Source of the DNA: Filosporella fistucella
Taxonomy: Eukaryota; Ascomycota; Leotiomycetes; Helotiales
Assembly: GCA_030077755.1 (NCBI GenBank)
Contig: JAQJZZ010000020.1
Span: 1,054,001 to 1,118,000 of the forward strand
DNA length: 64,000 bases
Direction: 5' to 3'
The notes beneath the pieces were generated by a model that searched no databases, was not told where the DNA came from, and saw nothing but the letters and a program-made list of their open reading frames with translations. Position numbers and translations under genes: made by a program. This document shows positions 34,365-47,700 of the stretch, in pieces (within the stretch, counting starts at the first letter, position 1; each line of letters begins with the position of its first letter).

Positions 34365-37300
34365 TCAATTCCTCTTCGTGAATCGCAACTTAAAGCCGTT
34401 GCACAAGGCCTTCATATCCGGATATTGGCTGTTCATCAATTCAAAAGCATTAGGGATTACCCGCACTGAGTACGAGTGAGGACGGCCAGCCTGACCAGCT
34501 TTGAAGCAGAGGTAAAAATACCCAGGATGCTTTTTATCCAAGCAGAAAGCGTACACTGATCTTTTGGGGTTAGCTTCAGTGTACGTAGTTAACCATTTTT
34601 CTGATCGTAAAGTTAGCAATTTTGTACGATATATGCGAGTGGGCTAAAGTACCTGTTTCGTTCTTGGACAATGCTTGGTACTTCTCATGCTGAACCATCT
34701 CGCCGACCTTCTTTGCGGTAGCTTTGACGTGGTCCACGATAAGCTCATCCAGATCAGTATATGTAAATTTGCCAGCAACACGCAATTGCTTTCCGATTGA
34801 GAACTCGTTTTCCTTTTGCAGTTCAAGCACATCAAGATGTTGGTAGACTCCGTCTGCTACTTTCCAAGTAACCGCTAAATGATCATTACCCTTGGAAGAA
34901 GGTCGGATAACGGCATCGCCAACGGATTGTGAGCCCAGATATTCTTCAGCTTGTGTAGAGTTGAAGGGTTTAAAGAGAGGATGCTTCACAACTCTTTGAG
35001 TGCGACCTGTGGCTTTGTCCTTCTCACGCAGCTCTTCCTTATCCTTGCGTTCTTGTTCCGAATCCCATGTTCCCGGATCATGATCGGTACGCTTTCGGTA
35101 GCCAATTTTCAGTGCCTGTCCTCGCAATGAGAGTTTGGCATTGAAATCGGCACGGTTTAACTGAAGGAGTTTGGCTTGTGCAGTTTGACCCACAGAGAAC
35201 AGACGAGTGAGCGGAATGTCTCCCATATCTGAACCCTCATTCAACTCGACACGGCCTTCAATACCAGAATCCAGTTTGGCAATGATGAAATCATCTTTGA
35301 CCACTCGAATATTGACTGGGACAATCATGTTCTCACAAAGAGAGTCTCGGGTTTCTCCACTCAGCATGGTAAAGATCGCATCTTCGGAGAGTTTATTGAA
35401 AGGTCGTCTTAGCTCTTCGTATGGTTGTTGAAGCTCGGCACGGATCGTCTCCAGTGTGGCACGCTTGCGCTGATTGTAGCTGCGTTCTAATTGTTCAGCA
35501 TACTCCTCGAGAATCAAGTCATTGACCTTCTCTTGTTCATCATCCTTGATGAGTCTCCTAACAATAGCTCCAGGTCCGCCTTCGTCGACTTCTGCCTTTA
35601 CATCTTCTTCATCCAGTTCAAGGGCATCAGCAGCCATTTTCCTACCTAGCTCATAATCTTCTGGATGAACTCGAGTGTTGTCAAGATAATCAGATGTTGG
35701 GACTGAGCTATCGTACTCGATGGAGAGGAAACTGGCGCAATTGTTCCAAACCCTGGGGCCAACAACTGGAACTTTTCCACTATCCGGGTCTCCAACAAGT
35801 TCGTCTCGGGTATTGACAATTCCTCCATTGGCGTTAATTGCTTTGATGACTGAAGTGGCTTTTCTCGGACCAAGACCACAGACGTATGGCAACAGGTTTG
35901 CGGTATACGGATCATTCAGGGCTTCGTTAATATCGACACCGCAAAGGTTGACCATGTCCACCATCGATGTCTCAAGGTGCTTGCGTAACTTCTCCTCTGG
36001 AAGTAACTGCTGACATGGATGGAAAGACAAAGATATGATGTCCTTGCCAAGTGCAGCGTACTCCTTCATTGGATTTTGAAGGTATTTTGCCAAAGCCACG
36101 CAGTATTTAGTGAGAGATGCGAAAGTCGGGTGCTCCATAGCAGCTCGTGGGCTATCTTTATAAAGTCTTGCAACTTCATCATTGACAATGACGATCTCAA
36201 GAGGGTCACTTGTTTCCTCCATTGTTTCTGCATCTTCATACTCGGCACCTCTAAGGTTCCTATCCTTGACCAGCTCTTTGAGTGCGTTGATCAGCTTGTG
36301 CGTCTCCACTGAGAAGCCACTAATCCCAACAACATCCGGCTTCCTGCGTTCGACCAATTCGACAAACGCGTTTCTCGAATTCTCATCTCGAGACAAGTTG
36401 TCAAATTTCCCATGCTCTAGAACACGCCCGTCTTCCTCAACCCATGCCCAGCACACAGCATCTCGGCCGGGATCACCATTACCATTTGACAACGCGAGAA
36501 CTCGAGGAATTGTCCCAATTACCATACCCTTTGGTTTGTATGGAGCTTGGTCGAGCCTCTTTGAGTATTCTTCTCGGCATATCTTCAGGATCGAATCTTG
36601 GCACTCAGTTCTCATGCTTTCCTTCACGCCTTTCGTAATAACTCTTTCAAGTTTATTATAGGCAATGTCTAGAACTTTCTGTCGCTCATCATTCCAAGCA
36701 TCAGCGAGTTCACTGAAGTTGTCGGAAGTGAACTCAGCAAAAAGTTGCTTGCGAAATTCCCGCTCATTCTGTAACAGGACCTTGACCTCAACAAGCCCTT
36801 CTTCCTCAGCTTTCAGCATCTTTAAGAAGATTTCGGGTTTATTGGCAATGTCACCAAAAGTCTGATTTTTTAGGTACTTGAGCTCATAATATGGATGTTG
36901 TTCGTCGATTTTTCGTAAACCCTTCTCGGTTCTGTAGCAGTTGACAACACCCATCATGTAGTAGCTCATCCGGAAGTGTTTTCTCATGCGTGGATTCATG
37001 TAGAGCTCTTCAGCATACATTTGACGTGCAGCTGAGAGAACCTGCTCACCAGTGCTGAACTCGCTGTCAGAGACAAGCCCGTCGGCAAGATCAATTGGAG
37101 TACTGCTAGCATCTTCGGTGTACTGCTTTCTTCCTTCACGGAGAAGGTTCTGTGCGACCTGATCCGGTGTGATCCCATAAGCTCGAACAAGACTATATGC
37201 TTTGCTTTTCCTGATACGGTCAAACATGGATGTTTTGCCTCCCGCACGGCGCTTCTCTTTCACAGAGCCATTCATAGCAGCTGTGTCTTTGATGGCTGAA

Positions 37301-38734
37301 GAGTACTGGAAATAAATGTAATCCTGGACGTCTTGCAGCTCCTCCATCGTAGCAGCATTGGCAATCATGATTTCAGCCATTTTGTCTTCAATGTTAAGAC
37401 TGACGTAGGTTCTTTCGAGAACACTTCTTTTGTCGACTAAAGCTCGGAACTTCAAATCCAATTCGAGAACTCGCCACAGGTCGTCTTGGACAAGCAATTT
37501 CTCTGCGTTTACCACATACTCTTCAGGGTCATTGTCTGCTTCGTCTCGGACCCTCGTTCTTTTGGCGTGAATGAGGTAATCTTTTCGATGCTGGAAGACA
37601 TAGGGAACCTCGACCGCATCCACGACGAAAAATTCCAGGACCTTGGCAATCGCCTTTGTGAAATATGGATGATAATCATTATGCAGACCTTTTTTCGGCC
37701 AGATAAGACTTGTAATCCACCGAGCTTCTTCTCTTGCCTGCTCATCGTTCATAACAATATGTTTGTAGGGAAGCCTGTCAATTTGGAACCGTTCCGGTTC
37801 GTCAGCTACCCTGATGTCGTTGTCTGCGTCGGTAAGTAGCTTCTCCTGAAGTTGAGACGGCTCGAAAACATCTTTGAGCTCGAGATTGTGGTCCCCAGCT
37901 TCTCTGGCATCTGCCTCATCCTCAAGCGCCAAAGCCCAGTCGTAGTCCTCTCCGTTGCCAAAAATAGCCTCCATGTCATCCAATGCATCTTTGTCCAGGC
38001 CACTTGCTTCTGTTCCACCAACATATCCACGCTCCCGTGGACGGGCCACCTCCATCTCCTCTTGATGTCGTTGTCTTTCATCTTCATCCTCGAGGTCGTC
38101 TTCTTCAATGAAGTCAGCGAACTCGTCCATGCGGTGGTGGTCATTCCTAGCAAAAGGCCTGTCAGGATCTGGTCCATCTCCGAGATCGTCATCGTCCGAA
38201 AATATTTGGTCCAAGCCACGCTCGCGATGGTCATCGCTATCATCTCGATGTCCACGCTTGAGGCGCTTGAGTTTAGGCTAGAAAATTTGTTAGTATTGCT
38301 CGTAGATATCTCTAGGCTGTACATGCCTGTGCTGCAGTCTTGCGCTCCCATTCTGGGTTTGCTTCGCCAATCAAGTCCAAATCTTCTTCGTCCAAGACCG
38401 CTTCCTCTTGCTCACGCTCAGCCCTATTGCGTTTCTTGCGGCGGCGACGTTCTCGGGCTTCGGCCTCTTCGTCCTCATCATCTTCGATAATGAAACCCTC
38501 ACGGACCTGGCATATAGTCAGTAATGTTAACAATCGTCAACCAACCTAGACGCAACGTACGGCGCGAGCTGCCTCCTCATCATCGTCATCCTCTTCCTCT
38601 TCGCTAGAATCATCCATAGCTCCGTTTGTGCGCGACTTCCCACTGATAGGTTCCCCAGTCTCCTCGTCAAATGACTCCTCATTCTCGTCGTCGTCGAGCT
38701 CGGCTTCGCCCTGAATCAAGTCTCGTCTATCCAT
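34365..38734 (-). CDS. SPT6: Transcription elongation factor / histone chaperone Spt6
   Basis: Four exons on the minus strand: 38561..38734, 38327..38506, 34653..38277 and 34365..34600; 1404 aa, normal for Spt6. It travels with RNA polymerase II, reassembles nucleosomes and binds Iws1/Spn1. An acidic N-terminus (1-180) has long Asp/Glu runs and [18 protein letters not shown] linear motifs. Then come a helix-turn-helix and YqgF-like core (about 540-800, [12 protein letters not shown]), HhH and S1 domains (about 850-1120), and a tandem SH2 domain ending [20 protein letters not shown]. Intron 2 (38278..38326) opens with GC rather than GT, the only donor that keeps the frame. The C-terminal SH2 end is intact. 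Confidence 0.97.
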
Positions 38735-40291
38735 CTTCGAAGCTGGCAAGTGTGATGGTCTGGAATGAAAGAATCGGTGTTGCAGACAAGCAAGCAGTGT
38801 AGGAGAATGGAAGAACGACACTAGGCTGAAAATGAATGGCAAGTGGGCGACGGTTGCCTGCGGCGTGGTGGCAGTTGAGGGTGTAGATTGAACAACAATT
38901 TCTTGTCAACTTGCGATCCCCTGTTCGCGTCCGTGACGAGCTGTGGTAGCGGGTCACGTGTATGCTCAAGCCACACAATCGAAGCCACATCACCAGCCTC
39001 ACCCTGTGAACTCGAACTTGATGCTTTTTTTTCTGGCTCGCTCCATTTTCCCCCTCCATCTCACATATAAACCATGCCTCTTTGAGAGAAAGCTTGAGCT
39101 CCCGCAGCGGAGCGGGCACCAAACCGAGTGGCGCTATTCCTTGAAAGGACGGAGTAACGAAGGTCATATATATCAATTTATTGATGTTGGGCACATACTG
39201 GTATACTGATGTGAGTACAATAGACGCACGGTATAGCAGGTACATGTATGGATATGTACGGAGCATCTATTGAAGATCATCGAGGTACTGGGAGAAACAT
39301 GTCGAGTTACGAAAGGATATATTATAATCAGATATGAGTATGGGACAGCCAAATCCTGAAATCTTCTAATGCTCGAATCGCATCGCATGTCACTAATGGC
39401 GCGCGGCTATGGGTATCGTCGTCCACTGCCCAGGACACTGTTCTAGAAAAGCTCCACCCTGGGCTCTACTGCTCGAGAGCGGGCGGGATGAGACGATTCC
39501 AACAGCCAACACCAGCACCGTGTACGGCCCATTCTAGAGTTACTACTCGTTTCTACGCAAGCTTGGACGTGTCGCTGCCCAATACATCTTGGAGCGACTT
39601 AATTTGATGAGACAGTGTTTGCGACTTCAGTCCATGCGGCTGCCACTCTCATACCTTTTGCACACTACTCTATTTATTACCTGACCGTACCATACCTTAC
39701 CTTACCTTGCCGTCCCATACCAGACCAGACCAGACCAGACCAAACCATACCATATACCATTTACCGTACCCCTTTTTGAAACTCTTTCTTTCTCCTCCAT
39801 CCCGCCGGACCAGGAGATTTCAATTACCAGCCTTTTTCTTCTGCTGTCTCTCCTGTCTTCATCCCAACTACTCAACCTTCCCGTCCCTCGCGTCCTTAGG
39901 TGTTGTTCTCGGCCGAGCAAGGTGTGCTACTTTGGACTCTGTATCATCGCTCGCTCTCTTTCCGTTCCCCACGTTGTGTCTAGCCGACGCCAATCTGCTG
40001 TTGGCTTACCTTCGACCTGCGTTGCAGTGCGGGCATAGAATTGACCCTGATTTGTGACTTCTGCAACCTCATCTGCAACCCTGCGACTATTGCAAGGCCA
40101 GGAAGGTCTTCGCGATAATATTGCTCAAGGGTATCAAAATTCAATCTCCATTTCAATCATCATCAACAATCACACGACCGTGCTGCACTTGTGAGCATTG
40201 CATTTGAACTGCGGACAAGTCACCCCTCGTCGCGCTCGATATCCCAAAAAAAAACCGAACATCGTCCATATCCACCACTAAGAACCTCAAG
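38735..40291. promoter_or_regulatory. Long divergent SPT6/MAPKK intergenic region
   Basis: About 1.55 kb between two opposite starts. It must include both promoters and probably a long MAPKK 5' leader, since Pro/Thr-rich pentamer repeats and pyrimidine-rich stretches occur at 39688-40260. Upstream short frames could act as uORFs. No gene is supported. Confidence 0.5.
39688..39768. repeat. Imperfect CCAGA/CCATA/CCTTA pentamer repeats
   Basis: A run of five-base units with the shape ACCxx: CCTTA units, then four CCAGA units in a row (about 39720-39740), then CCATA units. It lies about 530-600 bp upstream of the MAPKK start, in what is probably the promoter or leader. Slippage-prone microsatellite. 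Confidence 0.75.
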
Positions 40292-42051
40292 ATGTCGGAC
40301 GCCATTGGCTCTGTGCGGACTCTGAAGAGGAAGAATGTCAAAGGGCTTGCTCTTGCGGCTCCTGCCCCTCGAACAGTCGCACCATCGGAGAGCGATCTGC
40401 AGATTCCCGGTGGGATAGGAAATGACAATTCCAGGCAGACCGATCAGCTTCAAATCGGAATCGAGTACAAGCTGGACCTTAAGAGAGAAGATTTGGAGGT
40501 CTTGAAAGATCTTGGTCATGGAAATGGAGGGACTGTTAGTAAAGTTAGACATATGGCGACGGGGACTATCATGGCAAGGAAGGTAAGTTCGATACGGTGA
40601 CAAGATATGGCATCAGAAAGGCATACTGACAATTTTGCTCAGATCATTCACGTCGAGGCAAAGAAAGAGATGCGCCGTCGGATTGTTCGGGAGTTGCAGA
40701 TTATGCATGACACAAACTCGGAATTCATTGTGACTTTCTTTGGAGCGTTTTTGAGCGATACAAATGATGTGATTATGTGTATGGAATATATGGATGTTGG
40801 GTATGACTATCACGCAGATTTCAAGTGGCAATACTAATTATGTTACAGCTCGCTCGATCGAATCTCCCGTTTGTTTGGGCCTGTGCGAGTCGACGTCCTA
40901 GGGAAGATTGCAGAAGCAACTCTGGGAGGACTCACATATCTCTACACCAAACATCACATCATGCATCGTGATATCAAGCCATCGAATATCCTGGTCAATT
41001 CAAAGGGGCAGATCAAGCTGTGCGATTTTGGAGTGTCGGGAGAACTGGTCAACTCGGTTGCGGACACTTTTGTTGGCACATCTACATATATGGCCCCAGA
41101 GAGAATTCAGGGCCAGAAGTATACGGTGAAGTCGGATGTGTGGAGTTTCGGCCTTTCCATAATGGAATTGGCAATTGGAAAGTTTCCATTCGATGCTAGT
41201 GAGCATCTGTCAGACGGTGATGGAGCGCCATCTGGAATCCTCGATCTTCTACAACAAATTGTCTACGAACCAGCTCCGAAACTTCCTAAGAGCGAGGCGT
41301 TCCCCCAAATCTTGGAGGATATGATACAAAAGTGCATGGCAAAAGCCCCAGAGGAGAGACCCACTCCGCAAGAGCTATTTGTAAGTCGTCATATGAGGTT
41401 CAACTGGGTCTGCTAACAAATTCTCAGGAACGAGAACCTTTTGTCCAAGCTGCTAAGCGTACTCCTGTAGACTTAAGGGAGTGGGCTGTCAGTTTGATTG
41501 AGAAAGACAATCGTAAATCACATCTCGCCCCTCAACTCTCACCTTCAACGCAACAACTTCTTCGGTCTGGCGATTCACCAACTGGTCCATATGCCACAAA
41601 TTCTCCAGATTATTCTTTACCAACACCTACCTCGGGCGACATTCCGATTGGAGGTGGCGATGTACGGTCTGCTGTTACATCTCCTCAGTATGCTGATCGC
41701 TCGCCAACAAAGAATGGCTCAAGCAGTCTTGGACGTGCATCTGGAGCTCCATTCCACCCCGGCCTTCCTCCAAGAGTCTCAACTACAAACTCTGTACCCA
41801 AGGTCACAACATTGAATGCTCCAGATCACGCATCCAATGGACCCTCTAGTGCCAATGCTGTCAGCTTCACAACTACAACCTTACCAATGCGACCTGCGCC
41901 GCCTGCCGGGCCATTACCACCGCCTCCGGTGCCAAAGAAGGAGAATAGTGATTCAGAAACCAAAAAGGAGAGCAGAAGACAAGCTACTTTTGGAAATGGC
42001 CTGTACGGTTCCGGAGGATATTCAACAGGTGGATCTGGCTACGAATACTAG
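40292..42051 (+). CDS. STE7: MAP kinase kinase, Ste7 type
   Basis: Four exons: 40292..40582, 40643..40800, 40849..41380 and 41428..42051; 534 aa. It is a dual-specificity kinase of the pheromone/filamentation Fus3-Kss1 MAPK pathway (MST7/MEK2 in filamentous fungi). The kinase domain (about 70-335) has the glycine loop [10 protein letters not shown], Lys97 (MARKII), HRDIKPSN (His189-Arg190-Asp191), DFG (209-211) and activation-loop Ser219 and Thr223 (NSVADT) before GTSTYMAPE. The N-terminus ([16 protein letters not shown]) is typical of fungal Ste7 orthologues. The C-terminal 200 residues are Ser/Pro/Thr-rich with PPPPVPKK and a Gly/Tyr tail, the region that docks scaffolds in relatives. The Fus3-branch assignment rests on overall resemblance. 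Confidence 0.93.
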
Positions 42052-42314
42052 ACATTCCTCGATTCATCCTTCTTTACCTCCCACATTTCAATCCGCAAGC
42101 AAATCCTCTAGCATCTCCCGGCGTCATGACCAGATCTCACATTTCCAGATTATTCTCATTTTTTGAAGCACATTGTCGATTCTACTGGGTGGAACTAGCT
42201 GTGGAATGAGGCCATCAAAGCTGCGAATGTTGTGAAGGCAACTTGCGGCGTTTTTTCAGGCGTACTTAGACGAACAAACCCATTATGATATCTACATCTA
42301 ATTCGTAATGTGAT

Positions 42315-44144
42315 CTATTCCGCCTTCCCATTTCTCAGCACCCCTTCTGCTCTCGATTTGGTATCACTCTCTTCATCCCCGCGGCCGATCTTTCCCACGA
42401 ATCCTTCCTCCAAAATATCGATGAGTTCATCTAGTCGTGATACGATTCTATCGGTGTGCTCATGCGTAGCTAGGTGCATATTCACCTCGTTTACGAGCAA
42501 AACAGTCGCAGCACCTGCACGATACCCCGCAGTCATGTCATCTATGGAATCCCTGTCGCAATTATATGTTAGCCTCGTATATATATAAGTGATATCTTCT
42601 GAAGGTGGGTCTCTTCATGGCATTGTAGTCGAATGATCAAGCAGCAGCCTTGATATGTAACGTCATCAAAGTCCATATTATCATATTCAAATTGCTTTTT
42701 CCGCCATCTCCAGAAAAGTAGGTCACAAGTTGGTGGTGAAATACCACTTTTAATGAAGTGCCGCTCGCCTGATTGACATGGTGAAGGAGAACGAGTGCAA
42801 ACTTACCCAACCATGAGTAATTGACTCGCATCACCCACCATATCTCCACTATCTCCTTCTTTGACAAAGCCCCAACTCTTAGCAATGTGCAATATACCAG
42901 CTGGGTCTGGTTTCGGTGGTTTAAAATCCCTTGTAATTATAGGATGGAACTCCTTCCCAGGCAAAAACTTGGTTAGGAGATGATTAACAGGTAGATCAAA
43001 ATTCCGAGTACAAATTCCCTTTGGTAATCCCTTTGACTCGATATATTCCATCAGAGTAACTAATCCCTCTTGCGGTTCTTGAGATACCATTGCTTCGCGC
43101 TCGATATTTCGAATTTTCTCCAAAGCAGCTGCCTCTTCGGCCGGTGGAAGGCTGTGAACATGGTCGAGGATGTCTGTCCCTTTTTCGATACCGACAGCTT
43201 TCCGCATAGCCCCGAACATGTACGTCTGTGGCAAACTAAAGGCGGGTTAGCTACAGTCTCCTTATCGCATCCTGTTCTACCTTTGGAGGAAAGAAAGTAC
43301 TGAAATTAGACGATTCTCCAAATTTATAGCAATATCTTGATGGTAATACGCCCTTCCTGCATTGTACTACGCTCGGAGAAATTGTAGGGATTATTGCGAT
43401 TCAGTAGGAGATTCAAACGAAGAGAGACATGGACGTTCAACTATGTCAGCTGTACTGCTCCAGATTTCAGCATTATTAGATACATATGAGGAGCTCTAGC
43501 TACCAAGCGCCAAAACCCGAAACCCCCTGATACTGTAAGAAGTCATTCCTTGAATATACTTGTCAAATATGAAAAGAAAGGTTCAATATCATCATTTCGT
43601 TGGTCATTAAAAGGGAATAACGACTGATCTGATTCCTCATAACCCATGGAGGCCAATCATGACTGACTTGAAAGTAGAATATAAAAGCTCTGTGCTTTAC
43701 GTGCTGGAACCACTTGAGATTCGTTCTCGGAGTATATTATAAATGAATCTGCTTTGGTCATAAAGATCTCCCAACACCAACATTTCCCAACAATACAATC
43801 TGGGCAGGGAAGCACTTGCTGTGAATGGTACTAATACGTGAAGTGACATTGCAACATATCTGCCTCGAATATTCAAACACGCCACAAGCAAAGCAATAAG
43901 GAATAAAAGATCCAGCGTGATACTAAGAAGTAACTAACCACAATGTTCCATCCACATCGAAAACGACACCTTTCAACTTTGGCGCGTCCTGAACGGCACT
44001 CTCCCCTTTTCCCAAAGGGGCAAACCGTCTCGGTTCCTTCGACAAAGTACTCGTCATCGTAAAAGCTCGTCTATGCGTCAACGTTTTTGAACAACAAAAG
44101 AAAGAAGGCGTAAAGGGTTTAGAGAGAAGCTTATGGATATGCAT
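42315..44144 (-). CDS. HAD-superfamily phosphatase-like hydrolase
   Basis: Three exons on the minus strand: 43939..44144, 42807..43235 and 42315..42552; 290 aa, separated by unusually long introns of 703 and 254 bp. The haloacid dehalogenase motifs are present: motif I DVDGTLC (FDVDGTL, nucleophile Asp), motif II around GICTRN, motif III Lys in PPKPDP, and motif IV GDSIDD (split by intron 2). The family includes phosphoglycolate-phosphatase-like enzymes, but the substrate is not readable. The start at 44144 (MHIHKLLSKPF, basic and hydroxylated) may be a mitochondrial presequence; the internal Met at 44057 (MTSTLSKEP) would give a cytosolic form. Homologues read GTLCLPQ across the intron 1 join, which supports the long intron. 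Confidence 0.88.
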
Positions 44145-44742
44145 GCGAGTATGGTGGGTTGAAATGGTCAATTTTTCGATAATGTGTCAGAGTAACGTGG
44201 CTGTGGCACGTTGTTTCTCCATTCTTAAAAGTGCAAGGGAACTCTACGCTAAGGTAGGTAGGTACCAAGAGTGGGTACTTCATCGTGAGCCTGAGGCAGG
44301 AGTGACTGACAGTCTATCCTGATACCTCTTCAGCTTCCGGAATAGGAAAAATCGAAGTTATTTTGAACGTGCTCTACTAAATTGGTCCTCAGAATTGTTC
44401 CGATTCGGTTTGCAAATTCCGAATTCCCACGCATTCTGTCGGCACGGGCAGGGTTTTGCCACTTAATATGATATAAGGATAGGGAATTGGTTGTTGGAGA
44501 GGGAAATGCAATATCACTCGGGTTTTCTGTGAAGTAATCGGTTCAGTTACATAATATTTAATTTTTTTCATCGGCATCAAAGTAGTAGAGTACAGTTTAC
44601 ATGAGTATGCCATCCCGCATAGAATCAACAATCCCCCATCTCAGAACCTCTTGAATACGCCGTTACAATGATACCACCCTTTTCACGACGCCCCTGTAAC
44701 CCATTTGACCGAAATGTGATAAGATAACAGAGAAGGTTTTAT
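44145..44742. other. Intergenic, HAD promoter and ISWI 3' end
   Basis: About 600 bp between two minus-strand genes. No gene, repeat or RNA is seen. Confidence 0.6.
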
Positions 44743-47700
44743 TTACTTCTTCCGGCCCTTGCCCTTACCTTTGCCTTTGGAAGCAGATACAGGGTTCGAG
44801 GCCGTGGACATTACACTCGAAGCTCTCGAGGATGGAGCCGCGGAGGTGGCTTTGCTGCCCGCAGCAGACTTAATGTTGTCAAGAGCTTTATTCTAAAACA
44901 TGTTAGTTTCAACAAATTTCCTATAGGAGTCCTGAACATACCTTGACACCGTTCTTTGACTTCTTCTTTGCTGGGGCCATTCCAAGTACACTATCCTCAT
45001 CATTCTCATCATCTTCTGGCTCCCGCTTGCCTTTTCCATTTGCTCCTTTCGTGGGAGGACTACTCTCTTCAAACTCACGAGCGACAGTTGTGAGAAGCGT
45101 CGTGCAGCGTCTGCTGATTTCGATGGGAGTACGACTGAGGAAGAACCAATCAAAGCGGAAGAGGGGACTGTCGCGAATGTCATCCCGGATTCGCTCGAAA
45201 ATTCCCTCGCTGTCGACCCCGTACTTGTCTAACAAAACGAGCAAGAATCGGTCTTCCTCCTCAGTGTACACCTTCTTGTTTGTAGTTGATACGGAGTAAT
45301 TAATCTTCAACTGTTGAAGGGGGACTCGATACTGCTGCATCTTCTTGCGCAGCATCTTGCGTTGATGTTCCATCTTGCGAGTCTTTTCCTCACCAGCCTC
45401 GATCAAATTGATATATTTCGTATAATCATTGAGCTCGGTGTAACGTTGCCAAAACACCTTTGCGTAGACTTTGATCTCATCTGCAGTCTTGCTGTCAACC
45501 TCGTCTGCAATCAGATCGAATGCCTTCCGGCCATATTTCGCAGATCCATTGACAAATTGTTGGAAGTCTCTACGGTTCCAGTCCGGGAAACCTTGCTCAA
45601 GAAGCTGTTTCTTTTCTTCTTGCTCCTCTTCTGTAAGCGGGGTGGCATTGTCGATTTCAGCTTGGTCCAAGGCCCGTTCAGCTTCTCGATCAGACAAGTC
45701 TTCCTCAGTGCCCTCAGCAAGAGGGACCTTGTATCCATTCTCCTTTTGCCACCAGGCAGTTTCACGATCCTGGAGATCTTGAAGCAACGCTGGAAAGAAC
45801 TGGTAGTCGTGGATGGCTACTTGTTTTGGAGCACGAGGTACCTTGGGTTTGGTATCCGCAGTGCGGCCACCGGTAGATAAAGCTTGCTTATAGTACTTGT
45901 CCATCGAGTAGGATGTTTGGTTACGCTCACGCTTGGCGGGGTTGATCCAATTGATGCCTATCTCCTTCTTTTTGTTTGTAAAGTCCTGACCGTTCCATTC
46001 ATAGGCAGATTCGGATGTAAATTTCTGAAGGTCATCGATACCAAGTTTCTCGTATCTAGCATTGAGTTCAGCCGTACGCTTCTCGCCGTGCTTGAGAATG
46101 GCATCGATGTCGTCGTCGTTGAGTTCAGATCCCTCTGCAAGAGCACCAGTCGGACCCTTTGACTGGAAAACCTTCTCAGCGCCGTGTTGAATCATACTGA
46201 GCAACTCGTCCTTGTTGGCAGCCGCTTTAGCAGCAATTTGTGCACGGCCTTGTTGGATGACCAGTTGGTCGAGTCGAAGCTTTTGGGCGGCACGCTCCAG
46301 AACCTTTTCTTCAATAGCATTTTCTGTGACAAATCTGTAAACGACAACCTGCTTTGTCTGACCGATTCGATGGGCTCTGTCCATCGCTTGCAAATCTGCT
46401 TGAGGATTCCAATCGCTATCGTAAAGTACAACAATATCAGCGCTGGTCAAATTGATACCGAGACCACCGGCTCGAGTGGTCAGGAGGAAGACAAATTTCT
46501 CTGAGTCTGGTTTGTTGTAATCATCGATGGCTGAAATACGATCTTCGTGTGCAGTGCCTCCATCAATTCTGCAGTACTTGAAGTCTCTGAAAACACAATA
46601 ATCCTCGAGAATGTCAAGCAATCTACTCATCTGTGAGAAGATCAGGACTCTGCTACCTTGCTTTTTCAATCGTACTAGAAGACGATCAAGCATAACCATC
46701 TTGCCAGCATTGACGACCAGATGCTCATCGGTAGTGTATGGAGGTCCAGGTTCAGCACCTTCGAAAAGATATGGGTGATTGCAACACTTGCGAAGCTGCA
46801 TCACAATGTTAAGCAATCGAGTCTTTGACTCACGCTTTCCACCAGCGCCATTCACAGCATCAATATCCTTCTCCAAGATTTTCTTGTACCATTTTACTTG
46901 CATATCAGACATGCCAATGTACAAATTAATCTCCTTCTTTGGGAGCAAACTCTTTTCCACATCAGACTTGACACGTCGAAGCAAAAAGGGCCGGAGAACG
47001 CGGTGAAGTTGTTGAACGACAGTGTCCTGGTCTTCTCCTTGGCCTGAGAACCACTGATCGAAGGCATCTGCGTCACCGAAAACATCTGGAAGTAAAAAGT
47101 TGAGCAAAGCCCATAACTCGTGCAGATTATTCTGAAGAGGAGTGCCAGTAATCAACAGACGGTTTCTCGAATTGAACAGGCGGATAACTTGGGCTAGGGA
47201 TGATTCTTCGTTTTTAATTCGGTGAGCCTGTTCAATCATATTAGTATAAGCAAATCAATGGAGTCGGGCGAATTTACCTCGTCGATGATGATGTACTCCC
47301 AAGCAAACTTCTTGAGATGAGATTTCTCACGAAGAATCATTTCGTAACTGGTGATACACACATCGAACTTCTCATCAATAAGACGGTCGTTGATCAAAGT
47401 ATGACGCTCGTCTTTGGCACCTTGAAGTACCAAAACATCAACCTCCGGGGTCCATTTAGCGAATTCTCTCTTCCAGTTATCGAGGGTAGACTTCGGTACA
47501 ACGATCAAGTGTGGCCCGGTCGTTCCCATTATGTGCCTCAAGTATCCCAGGAATGAGATAGTTTGTAAAGTTTTTCCCAAACCCATTTCATCGGCCAGAA
47601 TCCCAGAAATACCATTCTCGTGCAAAGAAATGAGCCAATTGAGGCCCGCAACTTGGTAGTCACGCATCTCGCCCCCTTTAATGAAGCCTGGTGATGCACG

